A stretch of DNA of 64,000 bases from Pedobacter sp. MC2016-14 (GTDB lineage Bacteria; Bacteroidota; Bacteroidia; Sphingobacteriales; Sphingobacteriaceae): contig NZ_JAJMPA010000001.1 of NCBI RefSeq assembly GCF_020991475.1, positions 124,001-188,000 on the forward strand, read 5' to 3'. Positions 1 to 8,107 of the stretch are shown in pieces (position 1 is the first letter of the stretch; each line of letters starts with the position of its first letter). The position numbers and the translations under genes were made by a program. The notes beneath the pieces were generated by a model that was not told where the DNA came from, searched no databases, and was given only the letters and a program-made list of their open reading frames with translations.

Positions 1-1304
1 CCCACCAGGTTTACCACAATCTGCCGCAGGCGTGTCATATCCCCAACAATTTCCAAAGGAACTTCTGGCGCAATTACATAGAGCAGGTCAAGATCTTTTT
101 CCAAAGCCTTTAAAGCAAGCAGGTCGTAGGTTTCCTCAATGATCTTATGGATAAAAAAGGGATGTTCTTCCAACTCCAGTTTACCAGATTCAATTTTAGA
201 GAAATCGAGGATCTCATTGATAATCTCCAGTAAAGAATCTGCACTGATCCGGATAGATTCTACAAAGTCAAACTGATCTTCGGTCAGTGTGGTATTGCGC
301 AAAAGGCTCGTCATCCCAATCACCCCGTTCATTGGTGTTCTGATCTCATGGCTCATATTGGCCAAAAATTCAGACTTGGCCCTATTTTGTTCATCTGCAA
401 GCTTACTTTTCTCTTCCAGTTGAACATTCAGCTCTTTGAGGTTTTCATCGTACAGGTATTGCTGCGTACAGTCGGCAAAAGTCCATAACATGCCGCTGAC
501 GTTTTCACTTACTGTTGGTGTACAGCAAACATTTAACACCAGAAACTCGGGTTCGTTAAAAATCCATTGCCAGTCTTTAATCGTCTTATCTTCTGAACGG
601 AACAAGGCAATCCCACGCTGAAAGATTTCTTCTTTATTGGAGGCAGAAACCCGCAGTTGCTGCATGGCTTCGGAGAGCCGGGTTGGAACTACACTTCCGC
701 CAGACATGCCAAATAATTTAGCGGCCTGATCGTTTATCCAGCTATTTTTACCAGAATCATCTATAAAAACGATGCTCTGCGGCACAGTTTGCAAAATCGC
801 ATTAAACCTTACCTTTAATTCTTCAAGCGCATAATAAGTCTGGGCCAGCTTACCTGCCTCGTTTATTTTCGTTAAACAAGCCTCAATAAAATCCGTAAAA
901 TCTTCATCAAAAACAAAGGTATTTGTCCAGCTCAACAGGATGTATCCGCTTGCAGAGTCTTGTTTTACCGGCAAGACCACTAAGGATTTCGCGGAGTTGA
1001 ACAATTTTAAAAAAGAACCGTCAAAAGAGCTTTCCGGAAGCTGGTAGTAAAGTGCTGCGGTATGCCCCTGAAACGGGCTAAAAATATCCAAATCTACGTA
1101 TACGGTATCCCGGTCCATGGTATCCGGCAAAATGAGACGTGCCGTAACGGCATCCTCCTTCTTGATCAGGATCACCTCATCTGCTCCAGCAATGCTTTTT
1201 AAATAAAGCATGCTCCGGTGCATGGTCCTGGTCCATTCTTCATATCCCTCTTCCGAGCCAAGTCTGGCAATAAAGGTTAGCGCGCGTTTTGCCCAATTGA
1301 TCAT
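1..1304 (-). CDS. GAF-PAS sensor histidine kinase, 3' part outside window
   Basis: Reading leftward from an ATG at 1304, 434 codons are open and run off the edge. An N-terminal GAF-like region (about residues 20-150) is followed by a PAS domain (about 160-290) and a HisKA dimerisation domain with the motif FLANMSHEIRTPMNG, whose phospho-acceptor is His319. The visible part ends at DMTRLRQIVVNLV, the start of the ATP-binding N box, so the catalytic domain and any receiver domain lie outside. There is no membrane segment, so it is probably a cytoplasmic kinase. The start lies 7 nt after the stop of the RsbQ-like hydrolase, which implies one operon and a shared signal. The kinase family is certain; the ligand and output are unknown. 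Confidence 0.88.
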   Translation of the reverse strand, partial: MINWAKRALTFIARLGSEEGYEEWTRTMHRSMLYLKSIAGADEVILIKKEDAVTARLILPDTMDRDTVYVDLDIFSPFQGHTAALYYQLPESSFDGSFLKLFNSAKSLVVLPVKQDSASGYILLSWTNTFVFDEDFTDFIEACLTKINEAGKLAQTYYALEELKVRFNAILQTVPQSIVFIDDSGKNSWINDQAAKLFGMSGGSVVPTRLSEAMQQLRVSASNKEEIFQRGIALFRSEDKTIKDWQWIFNEPEFLVLNVCCTPTVSENVSGMLWTFADCTQQYLYDENLKELNVQLEEKSKLADEQNRAKSEFLANMSHEIRTPMNGVIGMTSLLRNTTLTEDQFDFVESIRISADSLLEIINEILDFSKIESGKLELEEHPFFIHKIIEETYDLLALKALEKDLDLLYVIAPEVPLEIVGDMTRLRQIVVNLV

Positions 1305-1311
1305 TACCAGC

Positions 1312-2130
1312 CTAATTGATAAATGACTGGACCGCCTTTATAATTTCAGCAGGTGCGCTAATGTGAGGAAAATGTCCTTCAGCATCTACATAAACCAACT
1401 GGCTGCCTGTAATGTTCTCCGATAGGTATTCCGCAACAAATTCGGGAACAGCAATATCGTTGTGCGATTGAATAATGAGGGTATCTTTTGCCAGTTTAGC
1501 AACCTCGCCCCTAACATCCGACTCAAAAATAACTTTAGAAACAGCAAGTGCAATGTCAGGACGAATGGCCGACAAGGTTTGTGCAAAGCGTGCCCCCAGT
1601 TCGGGATGATCTGGATTACCCATTGCGGCGGCAGAAAAGCCACTTACCCAGGCGTAATAATTGGTGGTCATGGTCACGTACATTTCATCCAGTACCGGCT
1701 GGGTAAAACCGCCCTTATAACCGGCAGGCTCATCATTGAGGTAACGCGGGGAAGCCCCAATAAACACCAGTTTTGTAAAATATTCAGGCGCTTTTAAACT
1801 GGCCAGCAAGGTAATCATAGAACTTACCGAATGTGCTACTACAAACGTATTTTCGAGGTTAAGCTCTTTTGCAATGGCTATTAAATCTTCGGCGTAGGTA
1901 TGGAGTGTATTGTATTTAATGGGGCTGTAAGCAGCTTCATCGGCTTGGCCGCCCCCCACATTGTCAAATAAAACCAGGCGATAGTCATCGGCAAAAGCCG
2001 GCTTTACAGCATCCCAGGCAGTTTGGTCGGTACCAAATCCATTGGCAAATAGTATGGTCTTATCGGCATTTAGGTTTCCTTCTATATTAATATTGTGCTT
2101 CTTCTTCAAATTCAGATCCATAGTATACAT
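1312..2130 (-). CDS. RsbQ-like alpha/beta hydrolase
   Basis: A 272-residue alpha/beta hydrolase. The nucleophile elbow AHSVS places Ser101, and Asp225 (in HNDIAVP) and His253 (in GHFPH) complete a triad. Blocks such as FANGFGTDQTAWDAVKPAF, RLVLFDNVGGG and SPRYLNDEPAGYKGGF are the pattern of Bacillus RsbQ, which works with the PAS-domain phosphatase RsbP in energy-stress sensing. RsbQ is thought to make or deliver a small hydrophobic ligand to the PAS partner. Here the next gene, 7 nt away, is a PAS histidine kinase, so the same sensing module appears to be wired to phosphorelay. ATG at 2130 was used; a second ATG lies three codons in. The substrate is not known. Confidence 0.85.
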   Translation of the reverse strand: MYTMDLNLKKKHNINIEGNLNADKTILFANGFGTDQTAWDAVKPAFADDYRLVLFDNVGGGQADEAAYSPIKYNTLHTYAEDLIAIAKELNLENTFVVAHSVSSMITLLASLKAPEYFTKLVFIGASPRYLNDEPAGYKGGFTQPVLDEMYVTMTTNYYAWVSGFSAAAMGNPDHPELGARFAQTLSAIRPDIALAVSKVIFESDVRGEVAKLAKDTLIIQSHNDIAVPEFVAEYLSENITGSQLVYVDAEGHFPHISAPAEIIKAVQSFIN

Positions 2131-2244
2131 AAAATAGGGTACTATAAATGTACGAAAATGAGTGGCATTTGGGTTTCTTACTTTTATTAAATAATAAACA
2201 ATTTGATTTCACAAACGTTAGCTGTTTAATTAACAGGTATTTTA

Positions 2245-2252
2245 TACCTTTG
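2245..2252 (+). promoter_or_regulatory. -7 promoter box of the S41 protease gene
   Basis: TACCTTTG matches the Bacteroidota -7 consensus TAnnTTTG exactly. It ends 15 nt before the ATG at 2268, giving a leader of only a few bases. The -33 element is weak. Its position argues against an in-frame start further upstream at 2148. Confidence 0.55.
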
Positions 2253-2267
2253 TGCTACATCTGCTTC

Positions 2268-3827
2268 ATGAATAAGAATACCCGCCAGAACCTGCTTATC
2301 GCATTAACCTATTCTGTTACCTTAATAGGCGGGATGTTTTTGGGTTATAAATTCCTGAAAGACCAAGGTTTTGCCGTTCAGAAATATGTTGTTACCGCTC
2401 AAAATAACGACGAAAAAATCAACGAAATTATCCACCTTATCGACAAAAATTATGTGGATGAAGTGAACACCGACACCTTAAATAAACTGCCCATTGACAG
2501 CATTTTACACCAGTTAGACCCACACAGCATGTACCTGTCCGCCTCTTCCACAGAAGAACAAACAGAACAACTGGAAGGAAACTTTGAAGGCATTGGCATA
2601 GAATATTACATCTTAAATGACACTTTATTGGTGACCAATGTAGTGAAAGACGGGCCTGCTTATGGCGCGGGGCTTAAACTTGGTGACAAGATCTTAAAAA
2701 TAGACAGCAATATTGTAAGCGGAAAACAGCTGTTACGGGAGCAGATGACTGGCAAAATTAAAGGAAAAAAGGGAACTTCGGTTCAGCTGCTGGTGTTACG
2801 CAGCGGTTCCAACACGCCTTCCATCCTCAACATCAGGAGGGGAAAAATCCAGGTGAGCAGTATTGACGCCGCCTACATGCTCAACAACGATGCCGCTTAT
2901 GTTCGGATCAGTAAGTTTGGCGCAAACACAGATGTAGACTTTACAGAAGCCATTCGCCAGTTAAAAGCAAAAGGAATGACTAAACTGATCCTGGACCTGC
3001 GCGACAATGGCGGTGGTTATTTAACCGCGGCTACGGGACTGGCCAATCAATTGCTTCCAGAAAACAAATTAATTGTGTACACCCAGGGAAAACATGAGCC
3101 CCGTACGGATTACATTGCCACTGGGGGCGGAGAGTTTGAACAGGGTAAACTTGCGATATTAATCAATGAAAACTCTGCCTCGGCAAGCGAGATTTTGGCG
3201 GGTGCCGTGCAAGACCTTTCCCGCGGAATTATTATTGGCCGTCGTTCATTTGGCAAAGGCCTGGTGCAGGAGCAATTTCCTTTTGGTGATGGCTCTGCTT
3301 TAAACCTTACTATAGCACGTTATTATACCCCTTCTGGCCGAAGCATCCAGAAATCCTATAAAAAAGGATATGCAGCCTATAAAAACGAAATCGGCGACCG
3401 GTTTAACGATGGTGAATTAACAGATACCAGCTCAGTTAAAAAGGTTTTTGCGGGTGGTGGCATCCAGCCAGATGTTTATGTAAAAATGGATACGGCTGGC
3501 ATCAACAAATTCTACACCAGCCTCATTGGCAAAAAGGTATTGTTCGACTTTGTATTTGATGTGCTGGCTTCCAGATATGACGCTGCTTACCTGGAGCAAA
3601 ACATCAAAACTTTTAACATTAGTCCGGCTGATTTCAAAGACCTTGTCAAATATGTAGAACAAAGGAATATTGCTGTAGATCAGCGGCAACTTACCGCAGC
3701 AAGGCCATTGATTTACAATGACCTTAGGGTTTTACTCTACAAGTACCATCTCGGAGATTCCGGCTATTACAAAGCCTTAAATCAAAATGACACCATGGTA
3801 AAAAAGGCGCTGACAAGCTTGCAATAA
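2268..3827 (+). CDS. S41 family C-terminal processing peptidase
   Basis: A 519-residue serine protease of the Prc/CtpA type. An N-terminal membrane anchor or signal (residues 7-27) leads to a PDZ domain around 115-200 (motifs EGIGIEYY, GPAYGAGLKLGDKIL) and the S41 core. The motif NSASASE carries the probable nucleophile Ser305, and Lys330 in FGKGLVQ lies 25 residues on, the spacing of the Ser-Lys dyad in E. coli Prc. It is expected to act in the periplasm on C-termini of envelope proteins. The frame is open from 2148, but the promoter box at 2245-2252 and the membrane segment directly after the ATG at 2268 decide the start. It converges on der with 8 nt between the stops. Confidence 0.9.
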   Translation: MNKNTRQNLLIALTYSVTLIGGMFLGYKFLKDQGFAVQKYVVTAQNNDEKINEIIHLIDKNYVDEVNTDTLNKLPIDSILHQLDPHSMYLSASSTEEQTEQLEGNFEGIGIEYYILNDTLLVTNVVKDGPAYGAGLKLGDKILKIDSNIVSGKQLLREQMTGKIKGKKGTSVQLLVLRSGSNTPSILNIRRGKIQVSSIDAAYMLNNDAAYVRISKFGANTDVDFTEAIRQLKAKGMTKLILDLRDNGGGYLTAATGLANQLLPENKLIVYTQGKHEPRTDYIATGGGEFEQGKLAILINENSASASEILAGAVQDLSRGIIIGRRSFGKGLVQEQFPFGDGSALNLTIARYYTPSGRSIQKSYKKGYAAYKNEIGDRFNDGELTDTSSVKKVFAGGGIQPDVYVKMDTAGINKFYTSLIGKKVLFDFVFDVLASRYDAAYLEQNIKTFNISPADFKDLVKYVEQRNIAVDQRQLTAARPLIYNDLRVLLYKYHLGDSGYYKALNQNDTMVKKALTSLQ

Positions 3828-3835
3828 GAGCCATT

Positions 3836-5137
3836 TTATTTCTGCCTAAAGAAGATCTGTATTGGCGTACCTTTAAAATCAAAGTTCTCTCTTAGCTTGT
3901 TCTCAATAAAACGCTTGTAAGGCTCTTTAATGTATTGCGGCAGATTACAAAAGAAAGCAAACATGGGTGAACTTGCATTAATCTGCGTTACATATTTTAC
4001 TTTGATGTATTTGCCTTTTAATGATGGTGGCGGATATTTTTCAATGATCGGCAGCATCACATCATTTAATTTAGAGGTAGGGATCTTTTTGCCCCTGTTT
4101 TTATAAACTTCTAAAGCAGTTTCTATTGCCTGAAAAATCCTTTGTTTATTGATCACAGAGGTAAACAGAATAGGCACATCTGTAAAAGGCTGTAATTTCT
4201 GACGGATCTGATCTTCAAATACTTTAACCGTTTGGTTGTTCTTTTCGATCAGGTCCCATTTGTTAACCAAAATAACGATACCTTTTTTATTCTTCTCTGC
4301 AAGGTGAAAGATGTTCACATCCTGAGATTCTAAACCTTCCTCTGCATCAACCATTAAAATTACCACATCAGCTTCTTCCAGCGCCTTAATGGTACGCATT
4401 ACAGAATAAAACTCTATGTTCTCTTTTACTTTGGTTTTCTTTCTTAAACCAGCGGTATCAATAAACATGAACTCATGCCCAAACTGATTGTAATGGATGT
4501 GAATGGAATCGCGGGTGGTACCTGCAATTGGGGTTACAATATTTCTGTCTTTCCCAATCAAGGCATTGATCAATGATGATTTACCTACGTTAGGCCTTCC
4601 AACAATGGTTAGCTTCGGTAAAGAATTTTCTTCAAGCGGTACATCTTCAAAATGAGCAACTACTTCGTCAAGTAGATCTCCGGTACCAGAACCTGTCATG
4701 GATGAAATGGTATAGATTTCTCCTAAACCAAAACCATAAAATACGGCGGCGTCATTTTCCAGTTGGGTATTGTCAACTTTATTTACAACTGTAAATGCCG
4801 GTTTTTTACTTCTTCTCAGTAATTGTGCAATTTCATCGTCCAGATCGGTGATGCCTGTAGTTACATCCACCATAAACAACAATACTGTTGCTTCTTCAAT
4901 GGCAATGATTACCTGCTCACGTATGGCGGCTTCAAAAACATCTTCAGAATTGGCTACATAACCACCCGTATCAATTACCGTAAATTGCTTATCAATCCAT
5001 TCTGCGACACCGTAATGGCGATCGCGGGTTACACCGCTAAAATCATCAACAATGGCTTTACGACTTTCTGTTAAGCGGTTAAACAGGGTAGATTTGCCTA
5101 CGTTTGGTCTTCCGACAATTGCGATAATGTTACTCAT
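3836..5137 (-). CDS. der: GTPase Der (EngA)
   Basis: A 433-residue protein with two G domains in tandem, each opening with the P-loop GRPNVGKS (near residue 9 and near residue 180), switch motifs DTGGY and DTAGL, NKVD and NKWD specificity motifs, and a C-terminal KH-like domain ending in [11 protein letters not shown]. Der is an essential GTPase for assembly of the 50S ribosomal subunit. The length is normal for the family. It is followed on the same strand by nothing close, and era lies 87 nt upstream, so two ribosome-biogenesis GTPases are grouped and may be cotranscribed. Confidence 0.97.
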   Translation of the reverse strand: MSNIIAIVGRPNVGKSTLFNRLTESRKAIVDDFSGVTRDRHYGVAEWIDKQFTVIDTGGYVANSEDVFEAAIREQVIIAIEEATVLLFMVDVTTGITDLDDEIAQLLRRSKKPAFTVVNKVDNTQLENDAAVFYGFGLGEIYTISSMTGSGTGDLLDEVVAHFEDVPLEENSLPKLTIVGRPNVGKSSLINALIGKDRNIVTPIAGTTRDSIHIHYNQFGHEFMFIDTAGLRKKTKVKENIEFYSVMRTIKALEEADVVILMVDAEEGLESQDVNIFHLAEKNKKGIVILVNKWDLIEKNNQTVKVFEDQIRQKLQPFTDVPILFTSVINKQRIFQAIETALEVYKNRGKKIPTSKLNDVMLPIIEKYPPPSLKGKYIKVKYVTQINASSPMFAFFCNLPQYIKEPYKRFIENKLRENFDFKGTPIQIFFRQK

Positions 5138-5224
5138 GTGTATACTGTATTGTAATAATTGTAATTAAGTCAAGCGTTTGTATCAGAATATCAGGCAGAC
5201 GCTTAAGGGGTTGCAAAGGTACAG

Positions 5225-6103
5225 TTAATTTTCGTACCCGAAACTTTTTAAATAATTCTTTTTACTTCTCCAGTCTGGCAGCACCTTAACAAAGGTTTCC
5301 AGAAAAACTTTCTGTTCCAGGAATTTCTCAATATCCTTCCGCGCTTCTGTTCCAACTTTTTTAAGCATTGCGCCGCCTTTTCCAATCAGGATGTTCTTTT
5401 GAGAATCGCGCTCTACTATAATTTCTACACTGATGCGGGTAATTTTCTCTTCTTCTTTAAAAGAGGTCACCACTACTTCTGTACTATAAGGGATTTCTTT
5501 CTGGTAGTTGTTAAAGATCTTTTCCCTTACAATTTCAGACACAAAGAAACGCTGGCTACGATCGGTCAGGTCTTCTTTGTCGTAATACGGGGCATGTTCC
5601 GGGATATTGTCCAGGATCATTCGCAGGATGCCTTCAAGGTTGTATTTATGGAGTGCCGAAATGGCAAAGATATGTTTAGGCTTAAGCTGCTCTTGCCAGT
5701 AGGCGGTTTTTTCGTCTACCTGTTCCTGGGTGGCATTGTCAATTTTGTTAATCAGCACCACCATCGGGATGGTAGTATTGAGTATTTTTTCGAGCACATC
5801 GTTTTCATCATGCACTTCGTTAATGTCGGTTACAAACAAAAGCAGGTCGGCATCTGTAAGCGATCCGTTAACCGCACTCATCATCGAATCCTGCAGTCCG
5901 TACTTGGGTTTTATGATGCCCGGCGTATCGGAAAACACAATTTGGTAGTGCGCTTCGTTAACAATTCCTAAAATTCTGTGGCGGGTAGTTTGGGCCTTCG
6001 GGGTAATGATAGAAAGCTTCTCCCCTATCAGGGCATTCATTAACGTAGATTTGCCCACATTGGGCTTACCAATTATACTTACAAAACCAGCTTTATGCGA
6101 CAT
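5225..6103 (-). CDS. era: GTPase Era
   Basis: A 292-residue GTPase with P-loop GKPNVGKST near residue 12, DTPG switch II, the NKID specificity motif, and a C-terminal type II KH domain with the signature ILIGKGGAMLKKVGTEAR. Era binds the 3' end of 16S rRNA and acts in 30S maturation. The length is standard. It is divergent from the tRNA operon, so the 109-bp gap before 6213 holds the promoter of the tRNA operon and presumably also that of era. Confidence 0.97.
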   Translation of the reverse strand: MSHKAGFVSIIGKPNVGKSTLMNALIGEKLSIITPKAQTTRHRILGIVNEAHYQIVFSDTPGIIKPKYGLQDSMMSAVNGSLTDADLLLFVTDINEVHDENDVLEKILNTTIPMVVLINKIDNATQEQVDEKTAYWQEQLKPKHIFAISALHKYNLEGILRMILDNIPEHAPYYDKEDLTDRSQRFFVSEIVREKIFNNYQKEIPYSTEVVVTSFKEEEKITRISVEIIVERDSQKNILIGKGGAMLKKVGTEARKDIEKFLEQKVFLETFVKVLPDWRSKKNYLKSFGYEN

Positions 6104-6123
6104 TGAATATTTTTAAAAATAAA

Positions 6124-6155
6124 TTTGTTTTGCAAAGAAACGAAATATATCTTTG
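6124..6155 (+). promoter_or_regulatory. Promoter of the tRNA operon
   Basis: TTTG at 6124-6127, a 20-nt spacer and TATCTTTG at 6148-6155 match the Bacteroidota housekeeping promoter (TTTG, 19-21 nt, TAnnTTTG) without a mismatch. Transcription would start about 50 nt before the first tRNA. Confidence 0.8.
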
Positions 6156-6212
6156 CAGTCCAATTTAAAAACAACACAATAGAAGTTCTTTGAGGTTTTA
6201 AGTTGTATAAAG

Positions 6213-6288
<76 letters not shown>

Positions 6289-6318
6289 AAGAAGTTGAGA
6301 TGACACTTCTTTTAAAAT

Positions 6319-6390
6319 GGCCCGTTCGTCTACCGGTTAGGACGCCAGATTTTCATTCTGGAAATAGGGGTTCGATTCCCCTACGGGCTA
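6319..6390 (+). tRNA. tRNA-Glu (TTC), copy 1
   Basis: A 72-nt cloverleaf with anticodon stem CCAGA/TCTGG and anticodon TTC. The acceptor stem GGCCCGT/ACGGGCT has a G1:U72 wobble. CCA is not encoded (the next bases are CAA), unlike the fMet genes beside it. Confidence 0.93.
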
Positions 6391-6414
6391 CAATAAAATA
6401 CTGGTTGAAGAAAT

Positions 6415-6486
6415 GGCCCGTTCGTCTAGCGGTGAGGACGCCAGATTTTCTGTCTGGTAACAGGGGTTCGATTCCCTTACGGGCTA
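6415..6486 (+). tRNA. tRNA-Glu (TTC), divergent copy
   Basis: The same anticodon TTC and acceptor stem as the other two Glu genes, but the D loop (AGCGGTGAG for ACCGGTTAG), anticodon loop 3' side, variable region and T stem differ. The T stem keeps pairing through a G:U. It lies between the two halves of the duplicated cassette. CCA is not encoded. Confidence 0.9.
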
Positions 6487-6522
6487 CAAAGACCCATAAG
6501 GGATGGATCTTGAAAAATATAG

Positions 6523-6598
<76 letters not shown>

Positions 6599-6628
6599 AA
6601 GAAGTTGAAATGACACTTCTTTTAAAAT

Positions 6629-6700
6629 GGCCCGTTCGTCTACCGGTTAGGACGCCAGATTTTCATTCTGGAAATAGGGGTTCGATTCCCCTACGGGCTA
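6629..6700 (+). tRNA. tRNA-Glu (TTC), copy 2
   Basis: Identical to the gene at 6319-6390. The last tRNA of the operon, directly followed by the terminator. Confidence 0.93.
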
Positions 6701-6702
6701 CA

Positions 6703-6733
6703 AGCCGCTTTGCGAAAGTAGAGCGGCTTTTTT
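6703..6733 (+). terminator. Terminator of the tRNA operon
   Basis: AGCCGCT (6703-6709) pairs with AGCGGCT (6722-6728), followed by a run of six T. It lies 3 nt after the last tRNA and 4 nt before the stop of the convergent 2H phosphoesterase gene. Confidence 0.88.
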
Positions 6734-6736
6734 GTT

Positions 6737-7342
6737 TCAGAACAGTGATATCTGAGTATCTAATGGTCCTTCTCCCCTAAACCAATACGTACCGATTTTT
6801 TCATATTTGAGCTTGACATAGGTAAATGGCCTACGTAATAATACAATGCGATCTGCAATAGTACTAGAATGATATTCGAGATTTTTCCAGCTTTCCGCCA
6901 CCTTGATAAAATCAGGCTCCAAAATCCCTTTTGCAATGGTTAAATGAGCATCTTTTATATTGTAGTGGGACCGACAACTTTTTCCTGACTTCAATATCGG
7001 ATTTGAAAACTTCCTGATATATTGGGCCATTCCTGAAAATTCTTTTTCATTTTTAAGTTTCACATAAAGTGCAAAGGCAGGTATTGAAAAATAATCAAAG
7101 CCACAAAGGTCTATTTGGAAAGGTGAAATTTTTCCAATATTTCTCTCAAAATTTTTCATCAATCTTTCTTCGTTTGAAGCAGGTTGAATAATTTCAAAAA
7201 CGGTAAAATGGGGCTTAGAATAAACTGCGGAAAGCCAGCGGTATTCCTTCTTACAACGAGTTTTCATGTCCTGTACATCTGATGCAACCTGCGTATCCGG
7301 CTCTATTATTCCTAGATACTGATTAAGTCCATTACTGTCCAT
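6737..7342 (-). CDS. 2H phosphoesterase (2'-5' RNA ligase superfamily)
   Basis: A 201-residue protein with the two HxT motifs of the 2H family: PHFTVFE with His45/Thr47 and DAHLTIAKG with His133/Thr135. Members cleave or form 2'-5' phosphodiesters or open cyclic phosphates at RNA ends. No signal peptide. It converges on the tRNA operon and is divergent from the rtcB region, so it sits between tRNA genes and an RNA ligase. A role in processing 2',3'-cyclic phosphate or 2'-5' linked ends is inferred from family and context only; the exact substrate cannot be read from sequence. Confidence 0.8.
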   Translation of the reverse strand: MDSNGLNQYLGIIEPDTQVASDVQDMKTRCKKEYRWLSAVYSKPHFTVFEIIQPASNEERLMKNFERNIGKISPFQIDLCGFDYFSIPAFALYVKLKNEKEFSGMAQYIRKFSNPILKSGKSCRSHYNIKDAHLTIAKGILEPDFIKVAESWKNLEYHSSTIADRIVLLRRPFTYVKLKYEKIGTYWFRGEGPLDTQISLF

Positions 7343-7415
7343 ATCTAATTTTTAAACTAATTTAAAATTTATTTTTAGTGTTTTTTTTGTGATTATTTTA
7401 ATTAACACCATGAAG

Positions 7416-7448
7416 TTGAGCATGAATTAAATTAAAATTCTATCTTTG
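7416..7448 (+). promoter_or_regulatory. Promoter upstream of the rtcB region
   Basis: TTG at 7416-7418 and TATCTTTG at 7441-7448 are separated by 22 nt, within the range seen for Bacteroidota promoters. The nearest downstream genes are the decayed gene at 7710-8102 and rtcB at 8108, so this is the likely rtcB promoter with a leader of more than 600 nt. Confidence 0.6.
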
Positions 7449-7709
7449 CACTCAATTCTTGATTTGTTAATCTTTTAAATATCAAGTAATCATGACGGCG
7501 TTTCACTACATATTGCCCCTTTCGCTCATTGCCCATTAGGTAGGCAAAAACCATGCTTTTTTATTTGAATAAGTTGCAGCCGCTTTTTTTAGTTATGCTG
7601 ATTGTTTTTACCTGCCAAATATTTATTGGGCTTTTGCTTAGCACTCTTAAAAGGGTATATCCTTACTCAAGGATGAAATAGAGATCCAATAGCATTTCAA
7701 GAAAATAAA
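7449..7709 (+). other. Leader region with only minimal open frames
   Basis: Between the promoter and the decayed gene there is no sizeable reading frame. The first ATG opens a 15-codon frame at 7492-7539 (starts MTAFHYILPLSLIAH). A second frame of 28 codons starts at 7594 and has a hydrophobic stretch. Neither is recognised. The region could be an untranslated leader or further remains of a lost gene. Confidence 0.3.
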
Positions 7710-8102
7710 ATGGAAGTCCAATGGACAATTATGAATGGCCACGCTGTATTTAATCGGCGCGGCAAAAAAGAAGACTCGTTAAAACTGATCGTGACAAGCA
7801 ACTGATACAAATTGATAAACGCCGCAATGAACTTTGGGAACAAAAAAGACTTTTACCAAAAGTACCATTAGCGCATCCCTATCAGCGTAGCTGGAAACGT
7901 CTTTTTGTGCTTCGTGAGGATATTAGACTTGATCAGAAAGTATATCGATAGCAATCATCTCTCTCCACGCATTAGTCACTTAACCCGCGGTTGCAGTTAT
8001 CACTGGAAAGATGTATATAACGAACGTGTCAAATACATTAACAAATTTAAAAACATACCCAGATACGACCGTAAAGAAGTGTATCTGGAATTAGAAACAT
8101 AA
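7710..8102 (+). pseudogene. Decayed gene preceding rtcB
   Basis: Three protein-like pieces lie in successive frames: MEVQWTIMNGHAVFNRRG from 7710, then a stretch after a frameshift near 7795 containing RRNELWEQKRLLPKVPLAHP, then after a second break near 7915-7955 the piece KYIDSNHLSPRISHL to a stop at 8100-8102. Together they resemble the two ends of a larger basic protein with its middle deleted. From memory, a hypothetical protein with a WEQ-R-LP-PL-PYQ pattern accompanies rtcB in related bacteria; this is recall, not a search result. The last stop is 5 nt before rtcB, so translation through it may still matter for rtcB expression. Confidence 0.5.
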
Positions 8103-8107
8103 CCCAA

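Noticed and set aside
2148..2267. Longer N-terminus for the S41 protease starting at 2148
   Set aside because: A TAnnTTTG promoter box lies inside it at 2245-2252 and the membrane anchor begins right after the ATG at 2268.
7905..8102. A 65-codon gene just before rtcB
   Set aside because: Its ATG lies inside the overlap with another protein-like frame and the sequence reads as the tail of a frameshifted larger gene.
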